Below, piece by piece: positions 9,562 through 18,323 of a stretch of DNA of 64,000 bases (position 1 is the stretch's first letter; each line of letters begins with the position of its first letter). This DNA comes from Stenotrophomonas acidaminiphila (GTDB lineage: Bacteria > Pseudomonadota > Gammaproteobacteria > Xanthomonadales > Xanthomonadaceae), in contig CP019797.1 of the NCBI GenBank assembly GCA_002951995.1, positions 451,001 to 515,000 on the forward strand. Reading direction: 5' to 3'. The position numbers and the translations under genes are program-made. The notes beneath the pieces are model-generated. The model had not been told where the DNA came from. It ran no database searches and worked only from the letters and a program-made list of their open reading frames with translations.

Positions 9562-11208
9562 ATGCACACGATCGAAGTCGTTCTGGCGATGCTGGTGGCG
9601 GTGGTCGCCAGCGGCTACCTGGTCAGGATCCTGCCGTTCTCGCTGCCGCTGCCGCTGGTGCAGATCGGCCTGGGCGCCTTGATCGCCGGCGTGTTCAAGC
9701 GCGGCCATGCGCTCGAGCCGGACATGTTCTTCCTGCTGTTCCTGCCGCCGCTGCTGTTCCTTGACGGCTGGCGCATCCCCAAGCAGGGCCTGTTCCGCGA
9801 CAAGGGCGCGATCCTGGAGCTGGCATTCGGGCTGGTGGTGTTCACCGTGGTCGGCGCCGGCCTGCTGATCCACTGGCTGATCCCGGCCATGCCGCTGGCG
9901 GTGGCGTTCGCGCTGGCGGCGATCGTCTCGCCCACCGATCCGGTCGCGGTGGGTGCCATCGCCTCGCGGGTGCCGATTCCCAAGCGGCTGATGCACATCC
10001 TGGAAGGCGAATCGCTGCTCAACGACGCCTCCGGCCTGGTCTGCTTCCGCTTCGCGGTGGCCGCGGTGATGACCGGCAGCTTCTCGCTGGCGCAGGCCTC
10101 GCTGACCTTCCTGTGGGTGGCCTTCGCCGGCCTGGCCATCGGCGTGGCGGTGACCCTGGGCGTGTCCACCTTCCAGCGCTGGCTGTGGCGCAGCTTCGGC
10201 GAGGAGCCGGGCGCGGCGCTGCTGGTCAACCTGCTGATCCCGTTCGCCGCCTACCTGCTGGCCGAGGAGTTCAACGCTTCGGGCATCCTCGCCGCGGTCG
10301 CCGCCGGCATCACCATGAGCTATGTCGAGCTGACCGGCCGCATCAGCGGCAGCATGCGGGTGCAGCGCGCGGCGGTGTGGAGCACCGTGCAGTTCAGCTT
10401 CAACGGCATCATGTTCGTGCTGCTGGGCGAGCAGCTGCCGGGCATCGTGCAGCGCGCGGTGGATACGCTGGCGGTCACCGGGCATAGCGACTGGTGGTGG
10501 CTGGCGATCTACGTGGTGGCGATCAACGCGATGCTGGTGGTGCTGCGCCTGGTGTGGGTGTGGCTGTCGCTGCGCTGGAACCTGCTGCGCGCGCGCTGGC
10601 GCGGCGAGGCGCGTGCGAACCAGACCTCGTGGCGGGTAGTGCTGGCGATGTCGGTGGCCGGCGTGCGTGGCGCCATCACCCTGGCCGGCGTGCTGACCCT
10701 GCCGCTGATGGTCCCCGGCGGCGAGCCGTTCCCGGCGCGCGACCTGGTGATCTTCCTGGCCGCGTCGGTGATCCTGGTCTCGCTGCTGGGCGCGAGCCTG
10801 CTGCTGCCGCGGCTGCTGCGCGGGCTGGAGCTGCCGCGGGACGACGACAGCCGGCGGGTCGAGGACCTGGCCCGCACGCTGTCGTCCAAGGCCGCGCTGA
10901 CCGCGGTGGAGAAAGCCCGGCAGCAGCTGGTCGAGGGCCAGACCACCACCAACGTGCAGCTCTACAACGACGCCGCGGCGCGGGTCAGCCTGCTGTACCA
11001 GCGCAACCTGGAGAAGGGGCAGGGCCCCGACGAGGACCCGGAGAAGGTGCGGCGCATGGAGCAGGCCTACCGCAGCCTGCGCGCGGCCGGGCTCACCGCC
11101 GAGCGCGAGGAACTGTTCCGCCTGACCCGGCACGGGCAGATACCCGACGAGGTCGCGCGCAGGCTGATCCGCAACCTGGACCTGCTGGAGAGCCGGCAGC
11201 GGGATTGA
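9562..11208 (+). CDS. CPA1 family Na+/H+ antiporter (NhaP/YjcE-like)
   Basis: A 548-aa inner-membrane antiporter. About twelve hydrophobic helices fill residues 1-410, including the CPA1 signatures SPTDPVAVGAI and GESLLNDASGLV, whose Asp residues are in the ion-binding core, and the conserved VRGAITLAGVL. A C-terminal cytoplasmic region of about 130 residues is charged and helical (DEDPEKVRRMEQAY), as in YjcE-type members. The ATG at 9562 follows GGAGAGG and is preferred to the upstream in-frame ATG at 9538. A TGTGATAGTTT element near 9500 could be the -10 region. Confidence 0.93.
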   Translation: MHTIEVVLAMLVAVVASGYLVRILPFSLPLPLVQIGLGALIAGVFKRGHALEPDMFFLLFLPPLLFLDGWRIPKQGLFRDKGAILELAFGLVVFTVVGAGLLIHWLIPAMPLAVAFALAAIVSPTDPVAVGAIASRVPIPKRLMHILEGESLLNDASGLVCFRFAVAAVMTGSFSLAQASLTFLWVAFAGLAIGVAVTLGVSTFQRWLWRSFGEEPGAALLVNLLIPFAAYLLAEEFNASGILAAVAAGITMSYVELTGRISGSMRVQRAAVWSTVQFSFNGIMFVLLGEQLPGIVQRAVDTLAVTGHSDWWWLAIYVVAINAMLVVLRLVWVWLSLRWNLLRARWRGEARANQTSWRVVLAMSVAGVRGAITLAGVLTLPLMVPGGEPFPARDLVIFLAASVILVSLLGASLLLPRLLRGLELPRDDDSRRVEDLARTLSSKAALTAVEKARQQLVEGQTTTNVQLYNDAAARVSLLYQRNLEKGQGPDEDPEKVRRMEQAYRSLRAAGLTAEREELFRLTRHGQIPDEVARRLIRNLDLLESRQRD

Positions 11209-11253
11209 GCCCGCGGCCGGCATTGCCGGCGCCCGCGCGGGGCGCCGCCTGGC

Positions 11254-11502
11254 TTACTTCCTGTTCAATTCCAGGAAATACGGCTCGACCGCACCGTTGA
11301 TCTTCAGCGTCATCGGGTTGCCGCGGCGGTCGCGGGCCTTGCCGGCCTGCACCCGGATCCAGCCTTCGCTGACCGAGTACTCCTCCACGTCATCGCGCTC
11401 GATGCCGTTGAAGCGCACGCCGACGCCGCGTTCGAGCGCGGCCGGGTCGTGGAACGGGCTGCTGGGGTTCACCGCCAGGCGGTCGGGAGGGGTATCGCTC
11501 AT
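11254..11502 (-). CDS. DUF3297 family protein
   Basis: An 82-aa small basic/acidic protein that I recognise as DUF3297: the N-terminal pattern PPDRLAVNPSSPFHD and the core VGVRFNGIERDDVEEY are characteristic. The family is widespread in proteobacteria and has no established function. It is encoded alone, convergent with the antiporter and divergent from the acidic DUF gene next door. Confidence 0.88.
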   Translation of the reverse strand: MSDTPPDRLAVNPSSPFHDPAALERGVGVRFNGIERDDVEEYSVSEGWIRVQAGKARDRRGNPMTLKINGAVEPYFLELNRK

Positions 11503-11621
11503 GATCTGTGTTCGTTGACGGCCACCGTGGCCCTCTTCATGCGCACAAGGATAACCGTTGCCGCTTCCGCTGCCGTGCGCGTGGCGGCAGAATGCGCGCC
11601 ATCACGCAGTGGAGCGCCGCC

Positions 11622-12164
11622 ATGCCCGACAACAGTGCCGATTACGAAGATTCCGACGAACTGCTGCCGACCTTCGACGAGGACGACCATCCGGCGCGGG
11701 TGTGGAACCTGCTGTGGCTGGTCAACCCGGGCGACGAGGAGGCCGCGCTGCAGCAGTTCGATGCCTGGCGCGAGGCGCGTGCCGGCGCCGAGCACGACTG
11801 CGGCGACGAGCAGTGGCTGTGGGACCTGAAGGACGCGATCGACTGGCGCGCCGGCTTCTACGTGGACTGGAAGGACATCGATTCGTTCGTGGCCGCGATC
11901 GACGAGCTGGCCGCGCGCTGGAACCTGCGCATCGACTGGGGCGGTGACCTGGACGACGAGGATTTCGCGCAGGACCTCGACGTGCCGGCGCTGATGGCGA
12001 CCGCGCACGACCGCCTGCGCGAGCATGGCTACACGCTGTGGAACTGGAACACCGGCGGCGACGACTATGCCGGCTGGATCGCGCTCAGCCGCGACGACGA
12101 AGCGATGCTGGCGCTGTGCTCGCTGCTGGGCGTGGAAGTGCGGCCGGGCAGCGACCCGTTCTGA
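11622..12164 (+). CDS. Acidic DUF6630-like protein
   Basis: A 180-aa very acidic soluble protein, rich in Asp, Glu and Trp (for example LWLVNPGDEEAALQ and WNWNTGGDDYAGWI). The pattern resembles DUF6630, whose function is unknown. The start at 11622 follows GGAG with 8-base spacing; an upstream in-frame ATG at 11592 is less likely because the intervening residues are basic and out of character. No signal peptide or membrane helix. Confidence 0.75.
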   Translation: MPDNSADYEDSDELLPTFDEDDHPARVWNLLWLVNPGDEEAALQQFDAWREARAGAEHDCGDEQWLWDLKDAIDWRAGFYVDWKDIDSFVAAIDELAARWNLRIDWGGDLDDEDFAQDLDVPALMATAHDRLREHGYTLWNWNTGGDDYAGWIALSRDDEAMLALCSLLGVEVRPGSDPF

Positions 12165-12253
12165 ATCCCGCCGCGCGTGGCTGCGGGGCTTGCCCCACCG
12201 GCGCTGGCGGACGCGACGGGTGCCGCGGCAGGCGTGCGCGGCGAGCCCCGCGC

Positions 12254-12529
12254 CTACGGCTGGTATTGCGCGCGCGCGTTGGCGATGACCCGCCGCACCA
12301 GGTCGCGGTCGGTGTGGCGCGAGATGGCGCGCGCGCCCAGCGCGATGGCGGTATCGCGCAGCGCCGCCGGCACGTCGTAGTGCGCGCCGCTGCGGCGGTT
12401 CTGGAATGCCCGCCGCGGAATCCCGAGCTGCTGCGCCATGGCATGCAGCTCGGGCAGGGTGTCGGCCAGCAGATGCGCCCAGCGCTCGCCGCGCCAGGGG
12501 TGTACCGCATCGTCGATATAGACCGTCAC
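12254..12529 (-). CDS. DUF4031 domain protein
   Basis: A 91-aa protein with the DUF4031 signature TVYIDDAVHPWRG at the N-terminus followed by WAHLLADT and a His-Tyr-Asp (HYDV) element. The start is GTG at 12527-12529. Family members are small cytosolic proteins of unknown function. The gene lies 14 bases downstream of the preceding minus-strand gene and is probably co-transcribed with it. Confidence 0.85.
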   Translation of the reverse strand: MTVYIDDAVHPWRGERWAHLLADTLPELHAMAQQLGIPRRAFQNRRSGAHYDVPAALRDTAIALGARAISRHTDRDLVRRVIANARAQYQP

Positions 12530-12543
12530 CGCGGCGCCATCGC

Positions 12544-13032
12544 TCAGGCCTGCGGCTTGTCGCCGGTCTCGGCCGCTGCTTCGCCTGCGTCGGCGTCCAC
12601 GGCGTCCACGGCGTCATTGCCGGCGTCCGCGACCGCGGCGTCCTCGCCTTCGACGCCCTCGAACTCGGCCACCAGGCCGGCCAGGTAGTCGTCGGCGCTC
12701 TTGCCTTCGGCCGCGGCGGCGGCGTCGATCAGCTGCTGCAGCTGCTCCGAATACTCCAGCGCGACCTTGCGGCCTTCCTTCTCCTGCACGTTGGCCAGGT
12801 GTTTGAGCATGGCCAGCATCGGCACCGGGTTGTCGGCGTTGCCCATGGTCTGGCCGCCGACGGACAGCAGCCACTGCCGCCCCTGCAGGCCGATGGCAGC
12901 GACCACCTGGCCTTCTTCGTTCACCAGCACGGCGTGGTTCTGCACCTGCTGCTGCGCGTCCAGGCGCAGGAACGGGCGGCGGGGCTGCTGCTTCTTGCGC
13001 TTGTCGCGCTTGGCTTTGGACTGCTTGGACAT
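12544..13032 (-). CDS. Conserved hypothetical protein with basic N-terminus and acidic tail
   Basis: A 162-aa cytosolic protein. The first 20 residues are strongly basic (SKQSKAKRDKRKKQQ), a middle region follows, and the last 50 residues are an Ala/Asp/Glu-rich low-complexity tail. I do not recognise a named family; related proteins probably occur in other Xanthomonadaceae. The start MSKQ at 13032 is preferred to an in-frame ATG ten codons upstream, although neither has a clear Shine-Dalgarno sequence. Confidence 0.7.
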   Translation of the reverse strand: MSKQSKAKRDKRKKQQPRRPFLRLDAQQQVQNHAVLVNEEGQVVAAIGLQGRQWLLSVGGQTMGNADNPVPMLAMLKHLANVQEKEGRKVALEYSEQLQQLIDAAAAAEGKSADDYLAGLVAEFEGVEGEDAAVADAGNDAVDAVDADAGEAAAETGDKPQA

Positions 13033-13112
13033 GAGGGCTGCACAAAAGGAAACGGCCGCCATTGTAGGCGGCCGCTTCGCTGGTTGCCGAACCGGCGCCG
13101 TCGCGCGGCCGT

Positions 13113-14087
13113 TCAGTCGACGCCCGGGCCCGGTGCGGCACCGGCCGCGGCGTCGCCGCTGGCAGGCGCGGCAGCTGTGGCAGCGGCGGATCCACCCGGA
13201 GCGGGCAGCGCGGCGATCGCCGACAGCGCGGCGGCTTCGGCCTCCTTGGTCATCACCACGATGCTGATGCGGCGGTTGATCGGGTTCTGCGGGTCGGTCT
13301 TGTCGAACAGCACCGACGACGACAGCCCGACCACCCGCGCCACCTTGTCCTCGCCCATGCCGCCTTCCAGCAGCGCGCGGCGCGCTGCGTTGGCGCGGTC
13401 CGCGCTCAGTTCCCAGTTGCTGTAGCCCAGCTGCGTGGAATAGGCGGTGATGTCGGTGTGGCCGCTGATGCTGATGTGGTTGGGTACCTGGTTGATGAAG
13501 TGCGACAGCTCGCGCAGGATCTCGCGCGTGTACGGCATCAGCTTGGCGCTGCCCATGTCGAACATCGGCCGGTTCTGCTTGTCCACGATCTGGATGCGCA
13601 GCCCTTCGGAGGTGATGTCCAGCAGCAGCTGGTCCTTGAACGGCTCCAGCGCCTGGCTCTTGCCGATGGCTTCCTCCAGCTCCTGCTTCAGCACCTCGAG
13701 CTGCTGCTTCTCGCGTTCGCGTTCTTCCACCGGGGTGGGGATCGACTCGCGCTGGTTCTGGAACGGGTCGTTGCTGTTGCCGCGGGAGATGTCGGTGGCA
13801 CCGCCGAGCTTGATCATCGAGGTGCTGGCGCCGCCGGGCCCGGCCATGCCCGGCGCCGGGGTGGAGCTGGTGCCGCTCAACGGGCTCGGGTTACGGAAAT
13901 ACTCGGAAATGGCCGCACGCTCGGGCTTGCTGGTGGAGGCCAGCAGCCACATCACCAGGAAGAACGCCATCATCGCGGTGACGAAGTCGGCGTAGGCGAC
14001 CTTCCACGAGCCGCCGTGGTGGCCGCCGCCCTGGATCTTCTTCACGCGCCGCACGATCACCGTGGGCTTGGCATCGTTGCTGGCCAT
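13113..14087 (-). CDS. motB: Flagellar motor stator protein MotB
   Basis: A 324-aa stator subunit. A short cytoplasmic N-terminus, then one TM helix (about 30-52) containing the proton-carrying aspartate, Asp34 in VAYADFVTAMM. A plug/linker region follows, then the OmpA-like peptidoglycan-binding domain (about 150-285; SISGHTDITAY and DRANAARRALL). The C-terminal 40 residues are Ala/Pro/Gly-rich low complexity. It starts three bases after motA ends, so the two are translated together. The proton rather than sodium type is inferred from sequence likeness. Confidence 0.96.
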   Translation of the reverse strand: MASNDAKPTVIVRRVKKIQGGGHHGGSWKVAYADFVTAMMAFFLVMWLLASTSKPERAAISEYFRNPSPLSGTSSTPAPGMAGPGGASTSMIKLGGATDISRGNSNDPFQNQRESIPTPVEEREREKQQLEVLKQELEEAIGKSQALEPFKDQLLLDITSEGLRIQIVDKQNRPMFDMGSAKLMPYTREILRELSHFINQVPNHISISGHTDITAYSTQLGYSNWELSADRANAARRALLEGGMGEDKVARVVGLSSSVLFDKTDPQNPINRRISIVVMTKEAEAAALSAIAALPAPGGSAAATAAAPASGDAAAGAAPGPGVD

Positions 14088-14090
14088 GGC

Positions 14091-14945
14091 TTACTTGACC
14101 GACTTCAGGTGCTGCTCGAACTCGGTGAAGCCCGGGCGCAGTGCCGACGGCACGGTCTTGCGCGCGAACTCCAGGGCGATCTTCGGGTTGTAGCCGCGCA
14201 GGCAGGCCAGCAGCGCGGTCTTGACCGATTCGTAGATGCGCGAATCCTGTTCGGCGCGGGCCTCCACCGCGGCCGCGACCGGGCCGATGAACCCGTAGCC
14301 GAGCAGGATGCCGAGGAAGGTGCCCACCAGGGCGCCGGCCACGTGCGCGCCGACTTCCTTGATGTCGCCGCCGATCGAGCCCATGGTGATGACGATGCCC
14401 AGCACCGCCGCGACGATGCCGAAACCGGGCAGGCCGTCGGCCACCTTGGTCAGCACGTGCGCCGGCTCAATGGCTTCGTGGTGGTGCTTTTCCAGCTCCA
14501 GCTCCAGCAGCGGTTCCAGCTCGTGCGGCTCGATGTTGGAGCCGATCATCAGCCGCAGGCAGTCGGTGATGAAGTCGATCAGGTGGTGGTCGGCCTGGAT
14601 CTTCGGGTAGTTGGCGAAGATCGGGCTCTCGGCGGCGTTCTCCACGTGCTCCTCGAGCGACATGAAGCCCTCGCGGCGCGCCTTGTTGAGCAGTTCGTAC
14701 AGCAGGCTCAGCACGTCCAGGTAGTCCTGCTGCTTGTAGCGCGGGCCCTTGAACACGCCGACCACGGCCTGCAGCGTCTTCTTCACCGTCTTGGCCGGGG
14801 TGCCGACCAGGAACGCGCCCAGTGCCGCGCCGCCGATGATCACCAGTTCATAGGGTTGCCACAGCGCGCCGAGCTTTCCGTGCGCGCCGACATAGCCACC
14901 GAGCACGCTGAGGATGACGACAAGCAGACCGACGATGATGAGCAT
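14091..14945 (-). CDS. motA: Flagellar motor stator protein MotA
   Basis: A 284-aa partner of MotB. Two N-terminal TM helices, a cytoplasmic loop with the charged residues that contact FliG (around NKARREGFMSLEEH), then two C-terminal helices with the conserved prolines (VADGLPGFGIVAAVLG and GFIGPVAAAVE). Together with motB it forms the A5B2 proton channel that turns the flagellum. The pair is a two-gene operon here with no other flagellar gene nearby. Confidence 0.97.
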   Translation of the reverse strand: MLIIVGLLVVILSVLGGYVGAHGKLGALWQPYELVIIGGAALGAFLVGTPAKTVKKTLQAVVGVFKGPRYKQQDYLDVLSLLYELLNKARREGFMSLEEHVENAAESPIFANYPKIQADHHLIDFITDCLRLMIGSNIEPHELEPLLELELEKHHHEAIEPAHVLTKVADGLPGFGIVAAVLGIVITMGSIGGDIKEVGAHVAGALVGTFLGILLGYGFIGPVAAAVEARAEQDSRIYESVKTALLACLRGYNPKIALEFARKTVPSALRPGFTEFEQHLKSVK

Positions 14946-15017
14946 GGGCGCGGGACACGGGAGGGGATATCCCGTTGTCGGCCGCGCCGGCCGGAACTGA
15001 AGGGGGAAAGTGTGAAC

Positions 15018-15485
15018 TCAGTCGGCGGGCATTGCTTCGGCCCCGCCGCGCCGCAGCGGATCCGGCCAGCGCTCGCCGCGGCCGACGAAGGACAGCGACA
15101 CCGAGTTCAGGCAATGCCTTTCGAAGGTCGGCGGCGGGCCGTCCGGGAACACATGGCCCAGGTGGCTGCCGCAGCGGGCGCAGACGATTTCCGTGCGCAC
15201 CATCCCGTGGCTGGTGTCGCGGATGCGGCCGACATGGGCCGGGTCGAACGGGGCGAAGAAGCTGGGCCAGCCGGTGCCCGAGTCGAACTTGGTGCTGGAG
15301 CGGAACAGCGGCAGGCCACACAGCCGGCAGCAGTAGGTGCCTTCGCGCTTGTTGTCCAGGAACACGCCGCAGAACGGCGCCTCGGTGCCGTGATGCAGCA
15401 GGACGCGCTTTTCGTCGTCGCCCAGGCCGGCGACCAGGGCGTCGCGCCGGGCGGCATCGGGGGGAGTCAGGTCGAAAGCGGTCAT
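15018..15485 (-). CDS. msrB: Peptide-methionine (R)-S-oxide reductase MsrB
   Basis: A 155-aa enzyme that reduces Met-R-sulfoxide. Two zinc CxxC pairs are visible (Cys53/Cys56 and Cys102/Cys105), with [10 protein letters not shown] and the catalytic Cys125 in HCLNSVSL. There is no signal peptide, so it is cytosolic. The start at 15485 follows GGAGG with 8-base spacing; longer in-frame starts would add a Pro/Arg-rich leader unlike the family. Monocistronic. Confidence 0.95.
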   Translation of the reverse strand: MTAFDLTPPDAARRDALVAGLGDDEKRVLLHHGTEAPFCGVFLDNKREGTYCCRLCGLPLFRSSTKFDSGTGWPSFFAPFDPAHVGRIRDTSHGMVRTEIVCARCGSHLGHVFPDGPPPTFERHCLNSVSLSFVGRGERWPDPLRRGGAEAMPAD

Positions 15486-15609
15486 GGCCGCGCCTCCAGG
15501 GGGAGGCCCCATGGTAGGGCGCGGCCGGCGCTGCTCCAACCGTGGCGGTTAACCCGCCTGCAGCGGCGCAGGTGCATCATGGCCAGACATGGACCCCTGG
15601 GAGTACCCG

Positions 15610-15987
15610 ATGAAACGGATTGCCCTGCTGTTGACCACGCTGCTGGCGGCCACCCCGGCCCTGGCCCAGCTCAAGCCCACGCCGGCGCCGACCGAGACCC
15701 GGCCGGTGAGCCTGCCGCCGCCCTCGAAACCGGCCAGTGACGCCTCCGGCCAGGCGGCCGACAACGCACGCCTGCGCGAGCGGCTGGAAGATTCGGCGGG
15801 CAAGGCGGCCCCGGTGCGGCCCCGGCCGGCTGCCAAGCCGCAAACGGCCCAGGTGCCGGTGTACGACCAGGAAGGGCGACGGCTCAACGGCATGCGCCCG
15901 GCCGGTCCGGGGCGGGTGATGGATACCCGTACCGGGCGCTACCACGACACCGTGCCCAGCGGCGACGGCGTACGCATCGTGCGCTGA
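15610..15987 (+). CDS. Secreted hypothetical protein
   Basis: A 125-aa exported protein. It has a clean Sec signal peptide (MKRIALLLTTLLAATPALAQ, cleavage after ALA), then a Pro/Ala-rich low-complexity segment and a C-terminal part with VYDQEGRRLNGM and RVMDTRTGRYHD. It is probably periplasmic. I do not recognise a characterised family. The start at 15610 is chosen because it begins the signal peptide directly; the upstream ATG at 15589 would add seven residues. Confidence 0.75.
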   Translation: MKRIALLLTTLLAATPALAQLKPTPAPTETRPVSLPPPSKPASDASGQAADNARLRERLEDSAGKAAPVRPRPAAKPQTAQVPVYDQEGRRLNGMRPAGPGRVMDTRTGRYHDTVPSGDGVRIVR

Positions 15988-16378
15988 TCAGCCGCGGGAA
16001 TGACCACCGGCAACGCGCCCCGCGCAGTCATCCACGCGATGGCGGCAATCACCGTGCCCTGGCGCCTGCTTGACCCTTCCCGGGCGCACTGTGCGCAGGC
16101 GCAGTCGATGCGCGCTACTGCCGTACCGGCGTACCGGGTGTCCCACATGCACCACCACCCTCCGAACCCGGGTCATGCCCCGCAGCGCAGCGCAGCGCTG
16201 GCCAGCCGGCGCCGCAGGAACCGTCGCGGCCGTCGAAGATGGCCAGCGGCAGCCAAGCCGCGGGCAAGGCGGACAGGCAGGCGCACAAGGCGCCGGAGCG
16301 GGACCGCCGCTGGCAACGCGCCGGGCGTTACGGGTTGAGCCAGCGGCGGGCCTGTCCCGCCGCTCTGCCGTCGCCGGC
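15988..16378. other. Gap of about 390 bp without a supported gene
   Basis: Between the secreted protein and the end of the lrp gene. Open frames exist on both strands, but they are Arg/Ala-rich in the way expected of random GC-rich DNA and have no convincing ribosome site. The one clear structure is the perfect hairpin at 16342-16364. No other signal seen. Confidence 0.5.
16342..16364 (-). terminator. Hairpin downstream of lrp
   Basis: A perfect 9-bp stem (AGCGGCGGG / CCCGCCGCT) with a 5-base loop, 15 bases past the lrp stop codon. There is no T-tract on the lrp side, so it may stabilise the 3' end rather than terminate transcription alone. Confidence 0.45.
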
Positions 16379-16858
16379 TCAGTCGGCGATGGGCAGGCTG
16401 AGCGTTTCCTTTACTTCCTCCATCACGATGTAGCTCTTGGATTCGCGCACGTGCGGCAGGGTCAGCAGGGTGCTGCCGAGCAGCTTGCGGTAGGAGGCCA
16501 TTTCGTTGATGCGCGCCTTGATCAGGTAGTCGAAGTCGCCCGAGACCAGGTGGCACTCCAGCACGTTGGGCAGCTTCAGCGCGGCGCGGCGGAACTCCTC
16601 GAAGATGTCGCCCGACTTGTAGGCCAGCGAGATCTCCACGAATACCAGCAGCCCCGCCTTGAGGTACTGCGGGTCCAGCCGCGCGTAGTAGCCGGTGATC
16701 ACCCCCTCGCGCTCCAGCCGGCGCACGCGCTCGGTGCACGGGGTGGTGGACAGGCCCACCCGTTCGCCCAGTTCGGTGAAGGAAATGCGGCCTTCGGCCT
16801 GCAGGATGCGCAGGATCCGGCGGTCGATCTTGTCCAGTTCGCGGCTGCGGGCGGCCAT
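16379..16858 (-). CDS. lrp: Lrp/AsnC family regulator, probably controlling dadA-alr
   Basis: A 159-aa protein very close in wording to E. coli Lrp: an N-terminal HTH (ISFTELGERVGLSTTPC, ERVRRLEREG), then the RAM ligand-binding domain (LLVFVEISL, ECHLVSGDFDYL, YIVMEEVKE). Divergent from dadA, the position held by dadR/bkdR-type regulators in Pseudomonas. It most likely senses alanine or another amino acid and controls D-amino acid catabolism. The global Lrp role is an alternative. Confidence 0.93.
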   Translation of the reverse strand: MAARSRELDKIDRRILRILQAEGRISFTELGERVGLSTTPCTERVRRLEREGVITGYYARLDPQYLKAGLLVFVEISLAYKSGDIFEEFRRAALKLPNVLECHLVSGDFDYLIKARINEMASYRKLLGSTLLTLPHVRESKSYIVMEEVKETLSLPIAD

Positions 16859-17055
16859 GGGCGCTCTGTTTTGCGTGAAGGAAACGGGAAATTACCCTGT
16901 TTTATCCGTCAATACGGGGAAAAACACTGGAATGGGCTGAATATACTGCGCCGTTCATGGCCCCTGCGCGATCCGGCGCAGGGAATTGACAGGGTCAGGG
17001 CCTGCCGCCCCCGCCGCGCCTGCGCCGGGCGCGCGCAGGTTCCCAGGAGACGACG
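16859..17055. promoter_or_regulatory. lrp-dadA control region
   Basis: A 197-bp divergent gap with an AT-rich core. CGGGAAATTACCCTG at 16885-16899 contains the palindrome GGGAAATTACCC and resembles the degenerate Lrp consensus. A -10 element TATACT lies at 16942-16947 towards dadA without a good -35, which suits activator-dependent transcription. The presumed leader holds a perfect 8-bp hairpin (CCCTGCGC / GCGCAGGG) at 16962-16983. Regulator binding is inferred. Confidence 0.55.
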
Positions 17056-18323
17056 ATGCGGGTTCTGATACTCGGCAGTGGTGTGATCGGCACGACCAGT
17101 GCCTGGTACCTGCGACAGGCGGGCCACGAGGTCACGGTGGTGGACCGGCAGCCCGGCCCGGCGCTGGAGACCAGCTTCGCCAACGCCGGCCAGCTCTCCT
17201 TCGGCTACACCTCGCCGTGGGCCGCGCCCGGGGTGCCGCTGAAGGCGATCAAGTGGCTGTTCCAGGAGCACGCGCCGCTGGCCATCCGCCCGACCGCCGA
17301 CATCGCCCAGTACCGCTGGCTGTGGCAGATGCTGCGCAACTGCACCGCCGGCCGCTATGCGATCAACAAGGCGCGCATGGTGCGCATGTCCGATTACAGC
17401 CGCGACTGCATCAACGAGCTGCGCGCGGCCACCGGCATCGACTACGAGGGCCGCCAGCTGGGCACCACCCAGCTGTTCCGCACCCAGCAGCAGCTGGACG
17501 CCGCCGCCCAGGACATCGAGGTGCTGCGCCAGTACGGCGTGCCGTATGAAGTGCTGGACCGCCAGGGCATCGTCCGCGTGGAGCCGGCGCTGGCCGGCAC
17601 CGCCGACACCCTGGTCGGCGCGCTGCGCCTGCCCGAGGACCAGACCGGCGACTGCCAGCTGTTCACCCACAAACTGGCCGCGCTGGCCGCCGCCGCCGGG
17701 GTCGAGTTCCGCTTCGACCAGGACGTGGCGGGACTGCAGCGCGACGGCGACCGCATCACCGGGGTGCGCATCGGCGGCCGGCTGGAGACCGCCGACCGTT
17801 ACGTGGTCGCGCTGGGCAGCTATTCGCCGCAGTTGCTGGCGCCGCTGGGCATGCGCCTGCCGGTATACCCGCTCAAGGGCTATTCGCTGACCCTGCCGAT
17901 CACCGACCCGGCGATGGCGCCGACCTCGACCATCCTGGACGAGAGCTACAAGGTGGCGGTCACCCGCTTCCAGGACCGCATCCGCGTCGGCGGCATGGCC
18001 GAGGTGGCCGGTTTCGACCTGTCGCTGGACCCGCGCCGCCGCGCCACCCTAGAAAAGGTCGTGGGCGATCTCTACCCGCACGGCGGCGACCTGTCGCGCG
18101 CCGAGTTCTGGACCGGCCTGCGCCCGGCCACCCCGACGGCACCCCGGTGGTGGGCGCCACCCCGTACCGCAACCTGTTCCTCAACACCGGCCACGGCACG
18201 CTCGGCTGGACCATGGCCGCCGGTTCCGGGCGCTACCTGGCCGACCTGATGGACGGCCGGACGCCGCAGATCAGCAGCGAAGGCCTGGATATCTTCCGCT
18301 ACGGCGGCCAGGAGCGCGGCTGA
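17056..18323 (+). pseudogene. dadA: D-amino acid dehydrogenase DadA, interrupted by one frameshift
   Basis: FAD-dependent D-amino acid dehydrogenase, which oxidises D-alanine to pyruvate and ammonia and passes electrons to the respiratory chain. The N-terminal dinucleotide-binding motif is visible ([17 protein letters not shown]), as is [12 protein letters not shown]. At about 18135 the frame is lost: the sequence reads CCCCGACGGC where [10 protein letters not shown] is expected. Restoring one base gives a normal DadA C-terminus ([16 protein letters not shown]) ending at 18321-18323, overlapping the alr start by one base. The rebuilt length is 422 aa, close to the usual 430. AGGAG precedes the ATG. 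Either a true mutation or a sequencing error. Confidence 0.9.

Noticed and set aside
16000..16338. A 112-codon plus-strand frame in the gap before lrp
   Set aside because: Arg-rich random-like composition, weak start context and no recognisable homologue.
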